A DNA stretch of 64,000 nt from Cephalotus follicularis (taxonomy: Eukaryota > Streptophyta > Magnoliopsida > Oxalidales > Cephalotaceae), in NCBI GenBank assembly GCA_001972305.1, contig BDDD01000711.1, positions 43,424-107,423 on the forward strand, in the 5' to 3' direction. A model generated the notes under the pieces. The model saw only the letters and a list, made by a program, of their open reading frames with translations. It searched no databases and was not told the DNA's origin. Both the position numbers and the translations under genes were made by a program. Shown piece by piece: positions 1-10,514 of the stretch (the stretch's first letter is position 1; each line of letters begins with the position of its first letter).

Positions 1-485
1 AGTTTCATTTAAGAAACAATAAAACACTACGATAATCCTCACTTGGAGAAATCATTTCAATAACACTAGGTTTTCTTTAAAACAGTAGTTGAAAACCTTA
101 AATTATGCATATGGCGTTCGATAATTGAAATCCTTGAAAGCACTTTAGAACAATGGTCTTTATGAAACACTTTGATAGATATACAATATCTATAACAATA
201 ACAATAGCAATATATAATTGCATAACAGTAACACTATCAGTTCAAGGATTCAGTAAGCAATAAAATCAAGCATAAACAAAATATAATATCCACTGGTCCA
301 GGATGGCGTTAACGTGTATTTTAGGTGTTAACGCGTATTTTAGGCGTTGACGTTTATATAGGCGTCGATGTTACGCTTAGGCGTCAACGTTACTCTTAGG
401 CGTCAACGCGTTAAGGTAGAAACCTTAAGTGCGAACACTTCTCTTTAGCGTCGACACGTTAAGGTAGGAACCTTATGCGTCAACT
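1..485 (-). mobile_element. Type B LTR fragment, reverse orientation
   Basis: Non-coding. Read on the minus strand, positions 1-300 match the stretch at 26840-27060 (the passage around 'ccttgaattgcat' followed by repeated 'caagtgttt' words) and also part of the solo LTR at 46490-46690, so this is a piece of the same LTR type. It ends near 485, where the sequence changes to a plus-strand LTR of another type. The exact junction is uncertain by some tens of bases. No LTR terminus is visible. Confidence 0.6.
305..406. repeat. GTYRAC-core array, 19-bp spacing
   Basis: Six units with a GTTAAC, GTTGAC, GTCGAT or GTCAAC core lie at about 308, 327, 346, 364, 383 and 402, giving spacings of 19, 19, 18, 19 and 19. 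Here the flanks (TTAGGCGT...ACG) are also shared, so this array is close to an ordinary tandem repeat. More units follow at 395-490 in looser order. Confidence 0.75.
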
Positions 486-894
486 AGAAATTGTTTTGAT
501 CATGATTTTAGAACCTGTTTTAAGAAGTATATTTTGCTGCCATTTTCAGTCATATGTCCATGTACCTATATGTTTAAACTATTAGGAATACAGTAGTCAC
601 AATGGTCATGTTTAATCATATGCATATCACCGTTTTATGATTTATGCAAAGAAGATTGGATTATAATTTATGATTTTGCAAACTGCTAATATATTAGAAA
701 ATATGTTTTCAAAGTTGTTAATATATGTAACTTGCATGTTGTATATGACCATGCATTGATATACTGATATTTACAAACTTATAAACCATGTTTCAGAGTC
801 TGCATATTGTTATTTATGACTTGTGTTTAATAGAATTTGGTTTTGATCATGGTTTTCCACTGGTTCAATACTGTATTTACACAATTTTGACCTA

Positions 895-1175
895 AAGCGT
901 CGACGCCTATCATAAGCGTCGACGCCTGTGTGTATAAAATGGTTTTAAAACATATGCATGGATTGCAAGCGTCGACTGTTTTGTTACCCATCGATGCTTA
1001 TACAAAAAACGTCAACGCGATACTTTGAGCGTCGACTCCTTCCTCTGGTTAATGCTACATTTGTGTTGACGCTTGCTAAGCACCTTGGTCTTTCATGCAT
1101 TGAAACCGTCGACGCCTCTAATTAAGAGTCGCCGCTTTTGACATGCACGTCGACGCCTTTGTCCAAAACATCAAC
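895..1175. repeat. GTCGAC-core array (AAGCGTCGACGCC type)
   Basis: Core positions, read by eye: 899, 918, 971, 990, 1011, 1031, 1065, 1108, 1128, 1149 and 1170. Spacings within runs are 19, 19, 21, 20, 20, 21 and 21. Most units read AGCGTCGACGCC or a one-base variant. Spacer bases are not repeated. Confidence 0.75.
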
Positions 1176-2120
1176 GCTTTCTCTAGCTGATTTGTTATTT
1201 TGTGTTTATATGTTATGGTAATGTTTGGATTGATCCATCTAGGTTTTGATAAACAATTGCGGTGGAGTTTAAGGTGATTCTAAGAGTGCTTTAGATTCAT
1301 TATGTGTTAGTTTAGGTTTGAGCGGCTAATGTACGGATAACTCTTTCTTTGATACCCTCCTGTTGATTTTATCAAAGAATAAATTACAGTCTTATTTTTG
1401 TGAAATAAATACGGATAATTCTCTTCTTGGACATCTGATTTTATTGAAATAAATTCAGTTTTTTATTTTTGGGATATTGTACGGATATTCTGCTCTTTGA
1501 TACTCTCCATTGGATTTTGTTAGAATATAAATTCAGTTGATTTTGTTGAACTAAATTCTGTTTTATTTTTAATATGTACGGTTTTTTTTTTCGGTCTTCG
1601 ATATTCCTTCGATTTTATGAAATTTGTTATGCTACGGATTTTGAAAATAAAGCCAGCTTTAAATATTTTTGTGAAAATGAATATTTCTGACTTTATAAAT
1701 TCAGTCATGATCTGTTTACGAAAATTTGTACGATCATCCATTTTGTTAAATGAGTTGATTTCTAATTGTGAAAATGTTCGAATTTCTTCATTTTTGTTGT
1801 ATTCCTTGGGTTTTTATTGAAATAATTTCAGATATGTTTTCCGTACGAATTCTTCGTTTGGATGTGATTTGAACAAAATTGGTTTTATTACTTTTTGAGT
1901 AAAGTTGAATATTACTGATTTTAAAAATTCTGTTATGAGCATGATTTTCAATTACGAAAGTATGCTGATTTTTGAATGGAATAAGTATGATTTTCAATTA
2001 CGAAAGTATACTAATTTTATGATCTGATATGTTTTGAATTGGTTTTGGAGTAAACCAATATTTAGAAATGATTTTCGATAAAGTCATTATTTTTGAAATA
2101 CTGAGAATATTTGTTTCCTA

Positions 2121-2320
2121 CCTATGGATGTACCATAGGCATGTCGTAGGCCTGGCACGGGGACATGACACTTCCGTAGCGGTGTGATTAGTCTACGACG
2201 TCTCTTAATATCTTGTGATAGGATATGGCCAACTGAGGCGTATGAGTTAACTCTAGTTTTTGTCATATTCAGAATTTAGATTTGGAATTGATTGTGTAGT
2301 GTCGTACACGTCTTTCCGTC
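2121..2320 (+). other. Conserved multi-hairpin block of type A LTR tails
   Basis: Consecutive inverted repeats: CCTATGG/CCATAGG, CATGTC/GACATG and CGTAG/CTACG, followed near 2285 by a partly decayed GGAATTGA stem that still has the inner GTGTA/TACAC pair. The block is the diverged counterpart of those at 25497, 39411, 48864 and 56328. It is probably an RNA or DNA structure in the LTR transcript; function unknown. Confidence 0.6.
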
Positions 2321-3039
2321 AAAGCATGTGGATTCTGCAGGATCCCTTGCATACATATATGTATTTAAACCGTTATTGCATCTCTCAGTATAAAACACAG
2401 ATTTGGAAAAGTTTGGAAACTGATATGCTCTGAAATATATTTTTGCCTTATACTGATTTGTGAATCAATATATATATACGATTTGACATGAGCATTATTT
2501 GAATTGCATATATTTAGTTTATTTATGAATTTTTCCGTTTTCGAAAAAGGTTTGTACGGTTCTGTTTCGTAACTATTTTGTTCTGTAAAATGTTCTGTTT
2601 GTTTCATTCTGTAAACTGTTTTATTATTCTATATCCGTACTGAGGTTTGCTCAACCTCGTTTTTGTTTTCCATGCGGCAGGTATTCAGGGGGCAGCATGG
2701 GCAAGTATGATGAGAGAGAGACCTTTGGTTTAAGGATTTCTTAGAGTTGATTTCTCTTAGTAATGTTATGATTTTCAGACTATGTTATGTTATTAGAATA
2801 TGTTTAGACCATCACGTGTTAACTTGGAGATTTAAACTGATTATAAGCAGAAATTGTTTTTTTTTTTTTTTTTGAAACCTGAGATTTTCTTTTATCAGAT
2901 TAAATTGGAGACTTTATTATGTTTTTGATGACTTAGATAAAGATTAAGATATTTCTGATATGTTTCTATTAGTTCAGTTTTGTGTGATACACCGATCCCT
3001 AATCGGGAGTGATCCCGGTTCCGAATCGGGGGTGTTACA

Positions 3040-3243
3040 GTTATGTTATATTTACATTTGCGACATGTAATACATAACTTGTTTTGTACTTGGTAAGCAT
3101 GTGGTATGGGCTATATGCGAATACTTTTAAATAATCTAGTATATTGAATGCTTCCGCAAAGTTTTAATTTTTGGATTATAGTAAATACTGGATTAATTGA
3201 TAACCATGTGTTGTTATATATAAACTGAAAACGGGGTGTGACA
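3040..3243 (+). mobile_element. LTR 3' end fragment, type B-like
   Basis: About 200 bp directly after the type A terminus, ending acggggtgtgaca at 3243. That is the same kind of terminus as the D element LTR (33931-33946, aacggggcgtgaca). It contains 'cttccgcaaag', a word also seen near the tails of B LTRs. No coding potential. Confidence 0.5.
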
Positions 3244-4696
3244 AAAATATAGGATGCTTCTCCCAAGACTTTCATGGAGAAAACTATGGATAACTGACCC
3301 TTGATGGCTGTTAACATTCCCATTTCATTCTCAATGAGTAGTATGTCATCCGCATACTAAGAACGTCATTGAGGTCCCATAGTCTGTCCACGTCATTTTC
3401 AATGAGTAATATGCATCCACATACTAAGAACGTCACTGAGTTCCCACAGTTTTTCCTGTAAGCATAATACTCATCCTCATTTTTTTTAAACCAAACTCTT
3501 TGAGTGTTTTATCAAAACAGATGTTCCATCTTCTAGAATTTTGTTTAAATCCATAAATAGATCGTTGTAGCTTGCACACTTTGTGGTCTTCACCACTAGA
3601 TATGAAACCTTCATGTTGGTTCATATAGATGTCTTCCTCTATGTTTCCATTGAGGAAGTCAGCCTTCATATCCATCTATCATATTTCATAATCGTAGTGT
3701 GCAACTATGGCAAGAAAAATCCTAATGGACTTCATCATGGCAATAAGAGAGAAAGTTTCTTCATAGTCAATCCCATGTCATTGCTTGTAGCCTTTGGCTA
3801 CTAACCTTGCTTTGAAGGTGTTAACCTTCTCATCTCCTCTAATATTTCTTTTAAAAATCCAATTGTACCATATGGGAACTATTCCCTCAAATGCATCTAC
3901 CAAGTGTCATACTTGGTTTGAGTACATGGAGTCTATCTTAGATTTCATGGCCGTTAGCCATTTTTGGGAATCCATATCTGATATGGCCTCTCCATAACTG
4001 GTTAGATTCTCATCCATAAGATATACATCCTGGGTACCTTCTAGGAGAAATTTCCCGTATCTTTCAGGTACTCTAAGTATTCTTGATGACCTACATAGAG
4101 GCTATGTAATAGGAGGTTTTACTGTCACTTTAGGTTCATGAGGCAGGTCAGTAGTTTTTGGTACTTGAGCTTCTTCATCAAGCTCAATCATACTCCCACT
4201 GCTTCCTTCTAAGAGAAATTCTCTTTCTAGGAAAACTGTATTTCTTGGGGAAAACACTTTGTTCTCAAGTGGGTACTAGAAATAATATCCCCTTGTTTCT
4301 CGGGAGTATCCTATAAACCTACACTTTAATGACCTTGCCTCCAACTATTTTGCATTTGGCTATTTTACATAAACAGTACACCCCCATATCCTAACATAGT
4401 TAAGACTGGTTTTCTTCTTATTCCATATCTCATATGGAGTTTTGGGCGCAACTTGTGTTGGAACTTTGTTGAACAGGTGAACTATGATATACAAGGCAAA
4501 ACCCCAGAAAGATGGTAGCAAATCAGTATGACTCATCATACTCCGTACCATATCTAATAGGGTACAATTTCTTCTTTCTAACACACCATTATGTTGTGGT
4601 GTTCCCGAAGGTTTCTACTGAGAGATTATTCCATTACCCTTCAGATAATCTAGAAACTCATTGAAAAGGTATTCACCTCCTAGATGTGATTGAATA
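3244..4696 (-). pseudogene. Ty1/copia pol remnant (integrase to reverse transcriptase)
   Basis: Read on the minus strand, 4584-4360 encodes the end of a copia integrase core (ERRNCTLLDMVRSMM, then SFWGFAL and TPYEIW). The part at 3675-3433 encodes reverse transcriptase (MKADFLNGNIEEDIYM, then LQRSIYGFKQ). Residues near 3380-3250 resemble the copia YVDD region and the 'KDLGEA' segment. Gene order (integrase before RT) is the copia order. Stops and frameshifts interrupt every segment. The catalytic DD part of integrase, Gag, protease and RNase H are absent. The remnant is cut at 4696 by the start of an LTR. On the plus strand the same region shows only mirror frames. Confidence 0.85.
3325..3450. 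repeat. 58-bp duplication inside copia RT
   Basis: Two near-identical copies, 3325-3383 and 3393-3450, each start 'tcattytcaatgagtartatg' and end 'gaacgtcaytgagktccca'. They cover the RT active-site region of the remnant, which is therefore present twice. They are separated by about 9 bases. Confidence 0.75.
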
Positions 4697-6051
4697 TGTA
4701 ACACCCCGAACCAACCCCTATTCGCTTTATCATATAATTGCATTCATGGCACGGTATTAACTGATTCTATGAAATTTATTGTGCATATGGATATGTATGG
4801 CATGGTAGTATTTCAATACTCATATGGATATATGGTATGTTGTTTACGGTATTTTATGCATGGAGGTAGAGTTAGCGAGAAACCTATATAGAGAAAGCCA
4901 ATACACATTTCCTCACAATTCCATTTCACTTCTCTTTATAGAATGTCATTTCTCTCACTCCTCTCTACAAAAACTCACCCAAATTGACTGTATGACACAC
5001 GGAATCAAAGGTGAAGGGTTATAGATCAATAGTAGACTTGTTTGACACAAGATTGGAGCTCTACAAGCCAGGAACTTGAGTTCTTACTCTTTGTTCTTAC
5101 TCTAGAGACCAAGACCAAGCTCCAATATTAGGCATAAACATTCTTTACCTAAATATGCTATGATTAACACATGTATGCACATGTATGAATGAATTGTATG
5201 AATTGTTTATGGATGAATTGAATGACATGGAAAGATAGGGTTTATGGGTTAATTGGGGTTTTAGACCTAAAATGGAAATAGACAGATTAAATGACTTGAA
5301 CCAAGTTTTTATTGCATAGAAATGGTTGATAGGACTAGTATGGAACTAGGATTGAATTGGTTTTAAGAAAAAAAAATGAATTGAAAACCCTATGTTTTAC
5401 AAGTCTAAGCGTCGACAGTCACGCTCTAAGCGTGGTTGCTTAGACTGTTTTACAAAATGGAAATGTTTACATACCAAATGCACTTTTTCTTTCCGGCAGC
5501 GCTTAGCCTAAGCATTGTTGCATGGTCCATAAGCGTCGTCGCTTAGTTTCTCCCATGAAAATTATTTCAACACTGTCTCCAACCGCAGATGCTTCAGGCT
5601 TAACTGACGACGCTTTAGTGCAAAGTGTCGCCGCTTAAGGCAAAGGCGTTGCCGCTTTATTTGACAGTTTTTCGAAAAATGTTTTCAAGGCATGATTTTC
5701 AAATTTTTTTCTCATGGTTCCTTTTCTAGGATCATGTATGGTATAGACTGGGCTTTATGCTCAGGTTTTAATGATGACAGGGTAAGGAAAAGGGAAGAGT
5801 ACAGTGTATAGATGTGTTCATCATAGAGTGAATTGTAACTCCTAGTTAGGTACATGGCATCGATCTACCGTCTACATGAGCCCTTTACTAGAGTTACAAT
5901 AGTACGTGATTGGTTGAGCTCCTATTGGTCTACCAATGGGCAACCAATTCTAGTTGAGCTCCTATCGGTCTATCGATCAGTGACTAGACGTATAAACCTT
6001 GGGCTTATGCCACATTCGGGGAAGTTTATACTTATGTATGGATAGGGTATG
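4697..6051 (+). mobile_element. Truncated LTR, unclassified
   Basis: Starts TGTAACACCCCGAACC at 4697, an LTR-like start that interrupts the copia remnant. It has a TATA-like cctatatagag near 4882 and a GTCGAC-type array at 5408-5655. A direct repeat of 'gttgagctcctat' with a following 'ggtcta' lies at about 5914 and 5953. No end motif is seen before another LTR start at 6052, so it is 3' truncated. The open frames at 4824-5024 and 5854-6045 have no recognisable product. Confidence 0.5.
5408..5655. repeat. GTCGAC-core array (AAGCGTCGTCGCTT type), partly 21-bp phased
   Basis: Degenerate units at about 411, 432, 514, 535, 606, 627 and 648 (add 5000), with 21-bp steps within the pairs and triplet. 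Cores vary (GTCGAC, GTGGTT, GTCGTC, GACGAC, GTCGCC, GTTGCC) but the GCTT flank is retained. Confidence 0.6.
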
Positions 6052-6306
6052 TGTAACATCCGTGCCCCAGTTAAAATAGTAAAGCGATTATCCTGATTAG
6101 TGGTTGTAGCTTATGGTTTTTAATTATGGGAATGAGACACGTATGTGGCACATGTATAATGTGCTAGGCGCATAAAAATAAAATAAGGAGAGATGGTATA
6201 GTGAGAAAATGGCATGCAAACGAAATTTTTTCAAAAAAGAAAATTCTTGTGCCTTCTAGAAGACTCTGCTGCCAAACAATAAAAGAAGAAAATGAGAGAC
6301 CCGGGC
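6052..6306 (+). mobile_element. Left part of a C-like LTR hit by the C element
   Basis: Starts TGTAACATCCGTGCCCC at 6052. It reads through an A-rich TATA-like stretch (cataaaaataaaataagg near 6170) to 'gagagacccgggc' at 6306. The sequence resumes with cgggcgcg at 15730. Joined, the two halves resemble the TATA-leader-hairpin order of the C LTR at 6660-6745. So this is the 5' part of an older LTR that took the C insertion. Confidence 0.6.
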
Positions 6307-6665
6307 TGTAACACCCGAGGTTTTCGCAAAATGTAAGATTTCGATTTTTTTTAAGTGATCTTATTATGGAATTATTAAGAATAGTGAAATTCTTGAATTT
6401 GATGATGTTTTCCATTTTGTGGGGTTGAATTTTGAAAGAGGAATGATAAGGAAATGTTCTAAGGTATTGCGCAATTAAAGCCGCAATTATGATGCTCGAA
6501 ACGGCTAATAAAATCTATTTTAATGCGCGACAGTAAGGCCCTATGTTCGCATTATTATTACGATTATTTTGGTTGTCGTTTGGATTATTTTGGTCGCAAA
6601 TTGCGGAATAATCGGGACTCAGGCTTTAGTATTTTGTCCGTAAAAACTAATGAAGAAGCATAAAT

Positions 6666-6673
6666 TATAAAGG
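6666..6673 (+). promoter_or_regulatory. TATA box of C LTR
   Basis: TATAAAGG about 360 bp into the LTR. The same word precedes the same hairpins in the sister LTR at 12609. The first hairpin starts 24 bp downstream, so the transcription start should fall in or next to it. Confidence 0.6.
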
Positions 6674-6689
6674 AAGGAAGGGGGAGAGA

Positions 6690-6744
6690 CACGGGCGCGT
6701 GTGCGCCCGTGCAAGAGAAAACGCAGGCGCTCTGTGCGCCTGCG
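6690..6744 (+). other. Two GC-rich hairpins at the start of the C LTR transcript
   Basis: Hairpin 1 (6690-6711): stem CACGGGCGC/GCGCCCGTG, loop GTGT. Hairpin 2 (6722-6744): stem CGCAGGCGC/GCGCCTGCG, loop TCTGT. The sister LTR at 12629-12684 has the same two stems with different loops. The C-like solo LTR at 27936 has the first stem with a third loop. Confidence 0.75.
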
Positions 6745-7461
6745 CCATAGAGAGAGAGAGAGGGAGATTGGGAGAGAGAACGGCAGAGAGGTCGGGAGAG
6801 GACGCCGGAGGCAGCTACCGGACCGGGAGAGCACGCCGGTCAACCCAGAGCCTCCAACCGACGGTAACCTCTTCTCCTTTCTTCTCTTTTTTCTTCTTTT
6901 CTTCTTCCTGCCCGCCACTGTCGCCGCTTCTCCCGGCGTTTCCCGGCGCCGTTAGCGTCGCGGGTGGCTTTGGTTTTGGTGTAGATGGCTAGCTCTTGCC
7001 ATTTCGACCACCGTTGTGGCGTTTCACGGCCGGGATCGGCCGGTATGTGTTCGCTGAGTCGACTCAGCGAGTCGACTCAAGGCCGCCTGAGACACGGCGT
7101 TTGGCGCCGAGTCTTGGCGAGTCAAGGGCAGGGATGTGTTGACCAGGTGATTGTGTGTCGTTTTTGGGTGTTGATCGGACCTGTCGAGGTCTGGCGAGTT
7201 GACTCAGTGAGTCACGACTCGCTGCCGGCCGTGGCACGGCGTTCGACGCCGATTCCCGGCGGGTTCTGAGCGGTTCTGTGTACGCCGTTCAATGTGTGAG
7301 TAATAATATTAGGTTTTAAATCTAAGCCAAGATTTTATGATATGAAATGGATCGTTAAATGGTTAAACGATTTGACGGTCAAAGTTACACCCACGTAACG
7401 CACCGATCTTCGGAGCTCGCTTTGAGCTTAAAGCGGACTCGGGACGGGGGCGCTACAGGAA

Positions 7462-7475
7462 TGGTATCAGAGAAT
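7462..7475 (+). other. Primer-binding site, initiator tRNA-Met type
   Basis: TGGTATCAGAGAAT begins 4 bp after the LTR end, complementary in type to the 3' end of plant initiator tRNA-Met, as is usual for chromoviruses. Confidence 0.8.
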
Positions 7476-8488
7476 TGATTTTGTTATATTAGAGAATATT
7501 AAAGAGTTTGATATTGTTATATCAGAGAGATTTTAGTGAATAGTACTGATTACAGTAATGGTATTAGAGAGATTTTATCAGAGAGTTTGATATTATTTTA
7601 TCAGAGAGTTGATTTTGTTATAATTGAGGATATGAATGGTATGGAAGTAATTGCTAATCCGATTTCTTTAGATTTCATTGAAGATTGCTGATCCGATTTC
7701 TTTAGATGTCATTAAAGATTGAGTCAGATCTTTTGGAGACAAGTATAAGATTTGATCACTAGGAATGAGGAACTTCGAGAAGAGAAGTAAATTTTAAGAA
7801 GGATCCTAGCGATGAGCCGAGATGAATTTCATACTCGCAGATGTCAAATGGAAGAAATGTATAAAGTGTAAGTTAGCAAGAAAGGATGAATGCTTTAGAG
7901 AAGCTAAATTAAGTATGAATATTCTTTGATGTGTCTATGGGGAGTGGATGGAATAGTTATACGAGGAGTTAAGGAAAACTTGCTAATAATGTTAAGGCAT
8001 ATCTGAGAAGAGATACCCGATGATGACGAGTCTAGCGATGATGACTAGAATAGTTATGAAAGAGCTATATGTAAGAAATGTATAGTGAATGCAAGATGTG
8101 TGTAAAAGGAGTGTAAGATGTGTAAGGGAAGTGTAAGATAAATAGAATGGTTAGTTCTTTGTAAGGTCTTGAGTAGAATTGTCTAAGGCTAAGGTTAACT
8201 CGTAAGTAGTAACAAGATGGCTGACGCGAGGAGAGACCGTAGCCAAGAAGGAACGGGAATGTACAAGAGGATAGGGAAGATGATTCTCTAAAGGCAGTAT
8301 TGAATAGTGGTTGGTCGAGATAGAACATGAATGGTCATTGTGAATGGATAGTGTGCGAATGGCCAGTGTATCGTCATCGATCATATCGAATCGTTTTTGA
8401 TCATATCGTATCGAATGGACCGTTTTTGAATGGTTAGTGATTGGATGGACTGATGTTGAATGGATAATGATCGAAAAGACCTTTATTA
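7476..8488 (+). pseudogene. C element leader and gag start remnant
   Basis: Aligns with 13998-15299. A possible gag start codon lies at 8217 (MADARRDRSQEGTGMYKR), the same start as at 14415 in the sister copy, but a stop follows within about 25 codons. Relative to the sister, about 730 bp containing the gag body is missing between two copies of the 9-mer gtattgaat; C1 keeps one copy at 8297-8305. From 8350 to 8488 the sequence is rich in 'atcgaatcgt' and 'gaatggtta' words with no coding sense. Confidence 0.65.
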
Positions 8489-8493
8489 AACGG

Positions 8494-9889
8494 TTAGTGA
8501 TAGTAATATAATAAGAACCAGAAAATAGATCAGTCAATTCTTTAAATTTTTCTAAAAATTGGGTCATAACATAACAAGTTGTCCAATCTGTATCAGATAT
8601 TTCAGAAAAAGAAGAAATGCAGTCATGTGCATACCTATGAATGCATTTATTGGTAATCTAAATTCATAAGCACGCAACAACATTTCATAAGTAGAATTCC
8701 ACCTATGTGTCACAGCATGTACCAAATTTTTATATTTCAAACCACATTCATTACAAAGTTTTTTAAATGTTTGTTTTCTTACACCCGATTGGGCTATAAA
8801 GGTAATAATACTTGTACTTTTTTGTACTTGTTCTCCAACAAAAAGTAAACCATCTTGAACAATCAAATTAATAATATGACATACACATCTAACATGAAAT
8901 AATTTACCATTTAATATGGGATCAAAAAAACCTCTTAATTGTCTAACAGCAGCATCATTATTAGTAGCATTATCAAAACTAATAGAAAATTTTTTTTCCT
9001 TAATTCCAAACTCACGAGTTGTTTCTATTATAGAGGTAGCTATATTATGACCGGTGTGAGAATAATCCAAATTTTTAAATGCAATAATTCTTTTTTGTAA
9101 TAACCAGTTTTCGTCAATATAATGTGTAGTTATACAAATAAAACTTTTTCTCCTGCTTGTGCTCCAAACATCAGACGTGAGAGAAAAAGTAGAAATATTT
9201 TTAAAAGAAGAAATTAATTTAGCCTTGTGTTCTTCATAAATAATAAGACAATCACTTTTAAAGGTAGTTCTTGAATATAATTTCACCTGAGGATTAAGTC
9301 CTTCATGTACTAGATCACAGAAAAAAACTGAATCAACATGGGAAAATGGTAATTCATTACCTATAATATAATAAACTAATTTTCTTCTATAATTTTCATC
9401 GGTAAATCTAAAAGTAAGTAATTTATTATCACCACTGACTTGGCTAAATTGGAGTTGGGTTTGGCCCGAACCTTTAACACCATGTTGTTCCAAGCATTTT
9501 ACTAAATGCCTCTTGTAAGTTCCCGTACCACCCCCACTTGTATAAGCATAATCCTTAGTCTTACATACCTTGCAAAAGACTCGTTTCTTCCCATTCTCGA
9601 CATCTCTAATCTCCATGTGCTTCCATATGCCAGATTTTTGTTTCCCCTCTTTGTTAGGATCGTTCTTCTCCGATTGTAGGGATGTTCCACCGATCGCAGC
9701 ATCCGATGGCGTATCTTCATCCAAGTCAAAAAATTTATCACCAGGTGGAGGAGGTTGTTGCATCATGTGGGCCATTTGGTCGTCGTCAGAAGGAAGTTCC
9801 ACATCCGCCAAGTCGAACGCGGTGGTGGATGTAGAACCCACCTTCTCGGTCCTCCTTGCTTGTTTCCTTGCTCTTGACATTGAATCCAT
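8494..9889 (-). pseudogene. hAT transposase with BED zinc finger, C-terminally truncated
   Basis: Would cut and paste the hAT element. Starts at the ATG at 9889, open for 441 residues to 8564. A basic N-terminus (RARKQARR) precedes a BED-type zinc finger at about residues 86-135 (C106, C109, H128, C132). The RNase-H-like core follows, with catalytic candidates D240 (in LTSDVWS) and D306 (in FDNATNND), then HVRCVCHIINLIV and THRWNSTYEML. Near 8610 a small frameshift moves the frame; the family-typical stretch FLEKFKELTDLFSG continues in the next frame to about 8494. The third catalytic acidic residue and the C-terminal dimerisation domain are absent, so it should be inactive. Related to the RICESLEEPER/Ac-Tam3 group. 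An intron explanation for the frame change is unlikely because it would be only 47 nt. Confidence 0.9.
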
Positions 9890-10060
9890 TATAATTGAAA
9901 TATGTAATTAACTAATAATTAAAAAATAAGTCAGATGATAAATTATAAAAGTTAATACACTATAAGGCAATGTAGTACAATAAAACTCTATAATTTTTAC
10001 AAAATTTGATTGCAATGTTGATTACTGTTGATTGTTGTTGTTCTTCAGTGATTCAACCTT

Positions 10061-10068
10061 TATTTATA
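10061..10068 (-). promoter_or_regulatory. TATA box of hAT transposase
   Basis: TATAAATA on the minus strand, about 170 bp upstream of the transposase ATG and just downstream (in transcription sense) of the GTTGAC array. Confidence 0.55.
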
Positions 10069-10177
10069 GCCTTCATATTGAATATAGTCGTTGGAATCAT
10101 CTTGTAGCCGTTGGAATCACTTTAGGAAAATGAAATCTCCACTAAAAACTAGCCGTTATTTTTGTCTGTTTCATTTC

Positions 10178-10465
10178 ACGTCGAAGCTTACTATTAGCGT
10201 TGACGTCAATGTCCTTGTGCGTTAACTCCAATGGTTCTTCGCGTTGACTCCATTAGCCGCTTTCTGATTTTTGCTTCATTCATGTCGACGCCTTTTAATA
10301 GCGTTGACTCCAATGTCATTTGTGTTGACTCAATTTGCCTTATGCGTTAACGTCCACAGCTATTGTTCGTTTTTTGCACCTTAGGCGTTGACGTCTAAAT
10401 ATTGGAGTTGACGTTTTCATATTGGAGTTGACGCCAAAAATACAATTCACAGCGCGTTGACGAGG
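10178..10465. repeat. Phased GTTGAC-core array in hAT promoter region
   Basis: Core positions by eye: 10180, 10199, 10221, 10243, 10284, 10303, 10324, 10346, 10387, 10407, 10427 and 10456. Spacings are 19, 22, 22, 41, 19, 21, 22, 41, 20, 20 and 29, so nearly all are one or two periods of about 20.5 bp. Typical units are GCGTTGACTCC, GAGTTGACG and ATGTCGACGCC. It lies between the subterminal repeats and the TATA box of the hAT element. Confidence 0.8.
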
Positions 10466-10514
10466 ATCATCCTGAATCAATTCATGTTGTAGCCCTCAAC
10501 GTTGACGCCAATAT

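Larger units (their letters stand above)
486..3039 (+). mobile_element. Diverged LTR with type A tail
   Basis: Non-coding LTR sequence, AT-rich. The 3' part (about 1330-3039) aligns with the tails of the type A LTRs at 25130-26354, 39090-40341 and 48530-49728: the 'gtacggat' motif near 1333, the conserved hairpin block at 2121-2320, the 'ccgtactgaggtttgctcaacc' block near 2636, the 'ccatgcggcagg' block near 2670, and a terminal ggggtgttaca ending at 3039. It carries its own GTCGAC array at 895-1175 rather than the CAGTCGACTG array of the A1-A3 LTRs. Its 5' end is not recognisable. Short open frames here are chance. Confidence 0.65.
6307..7457 (+). mobile_element. C element 5' LTR (1151 bp, internally deleted)
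   Basis: Starts TGTAACACCCGAGG and ends CGCTACA. It aligns to the LTR head at 12253-13247 and then jumps, near 7288, to sequence matching the tail at about 15566-15729. It has therefore lost the middle part that holds the GTCGAC array in the sister copy. It has a TATA box, two GC-rich hairpins, a GA-rich leader, 'gacggtaacctcttctcc', and paired TGAGTCGACTCA-like palindromes at 7055-7080. Short frames across 6619-7269 are GC-rich artefacts of this leader. Confidence 0.8.

Noticed and set aside
6619..7269. Overlapping open frames of 84-99 residues on both strands
   Set aside because: They lie in the GC- and GA-rich LTR leader and recur, shifted, at 12466-13222; low-complexity Arg/Ser/Glu composition, no domain, no conserved start.
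8564..8640. Intron in the hAT transposase gene explaining the frame change near 8610
   Set aside because: The only GT-AG candidate would be about 47 nt, below usual plant intron size, and the stretch reads as plausible protein in the neighbouring frame, so a simple indel is more likely.
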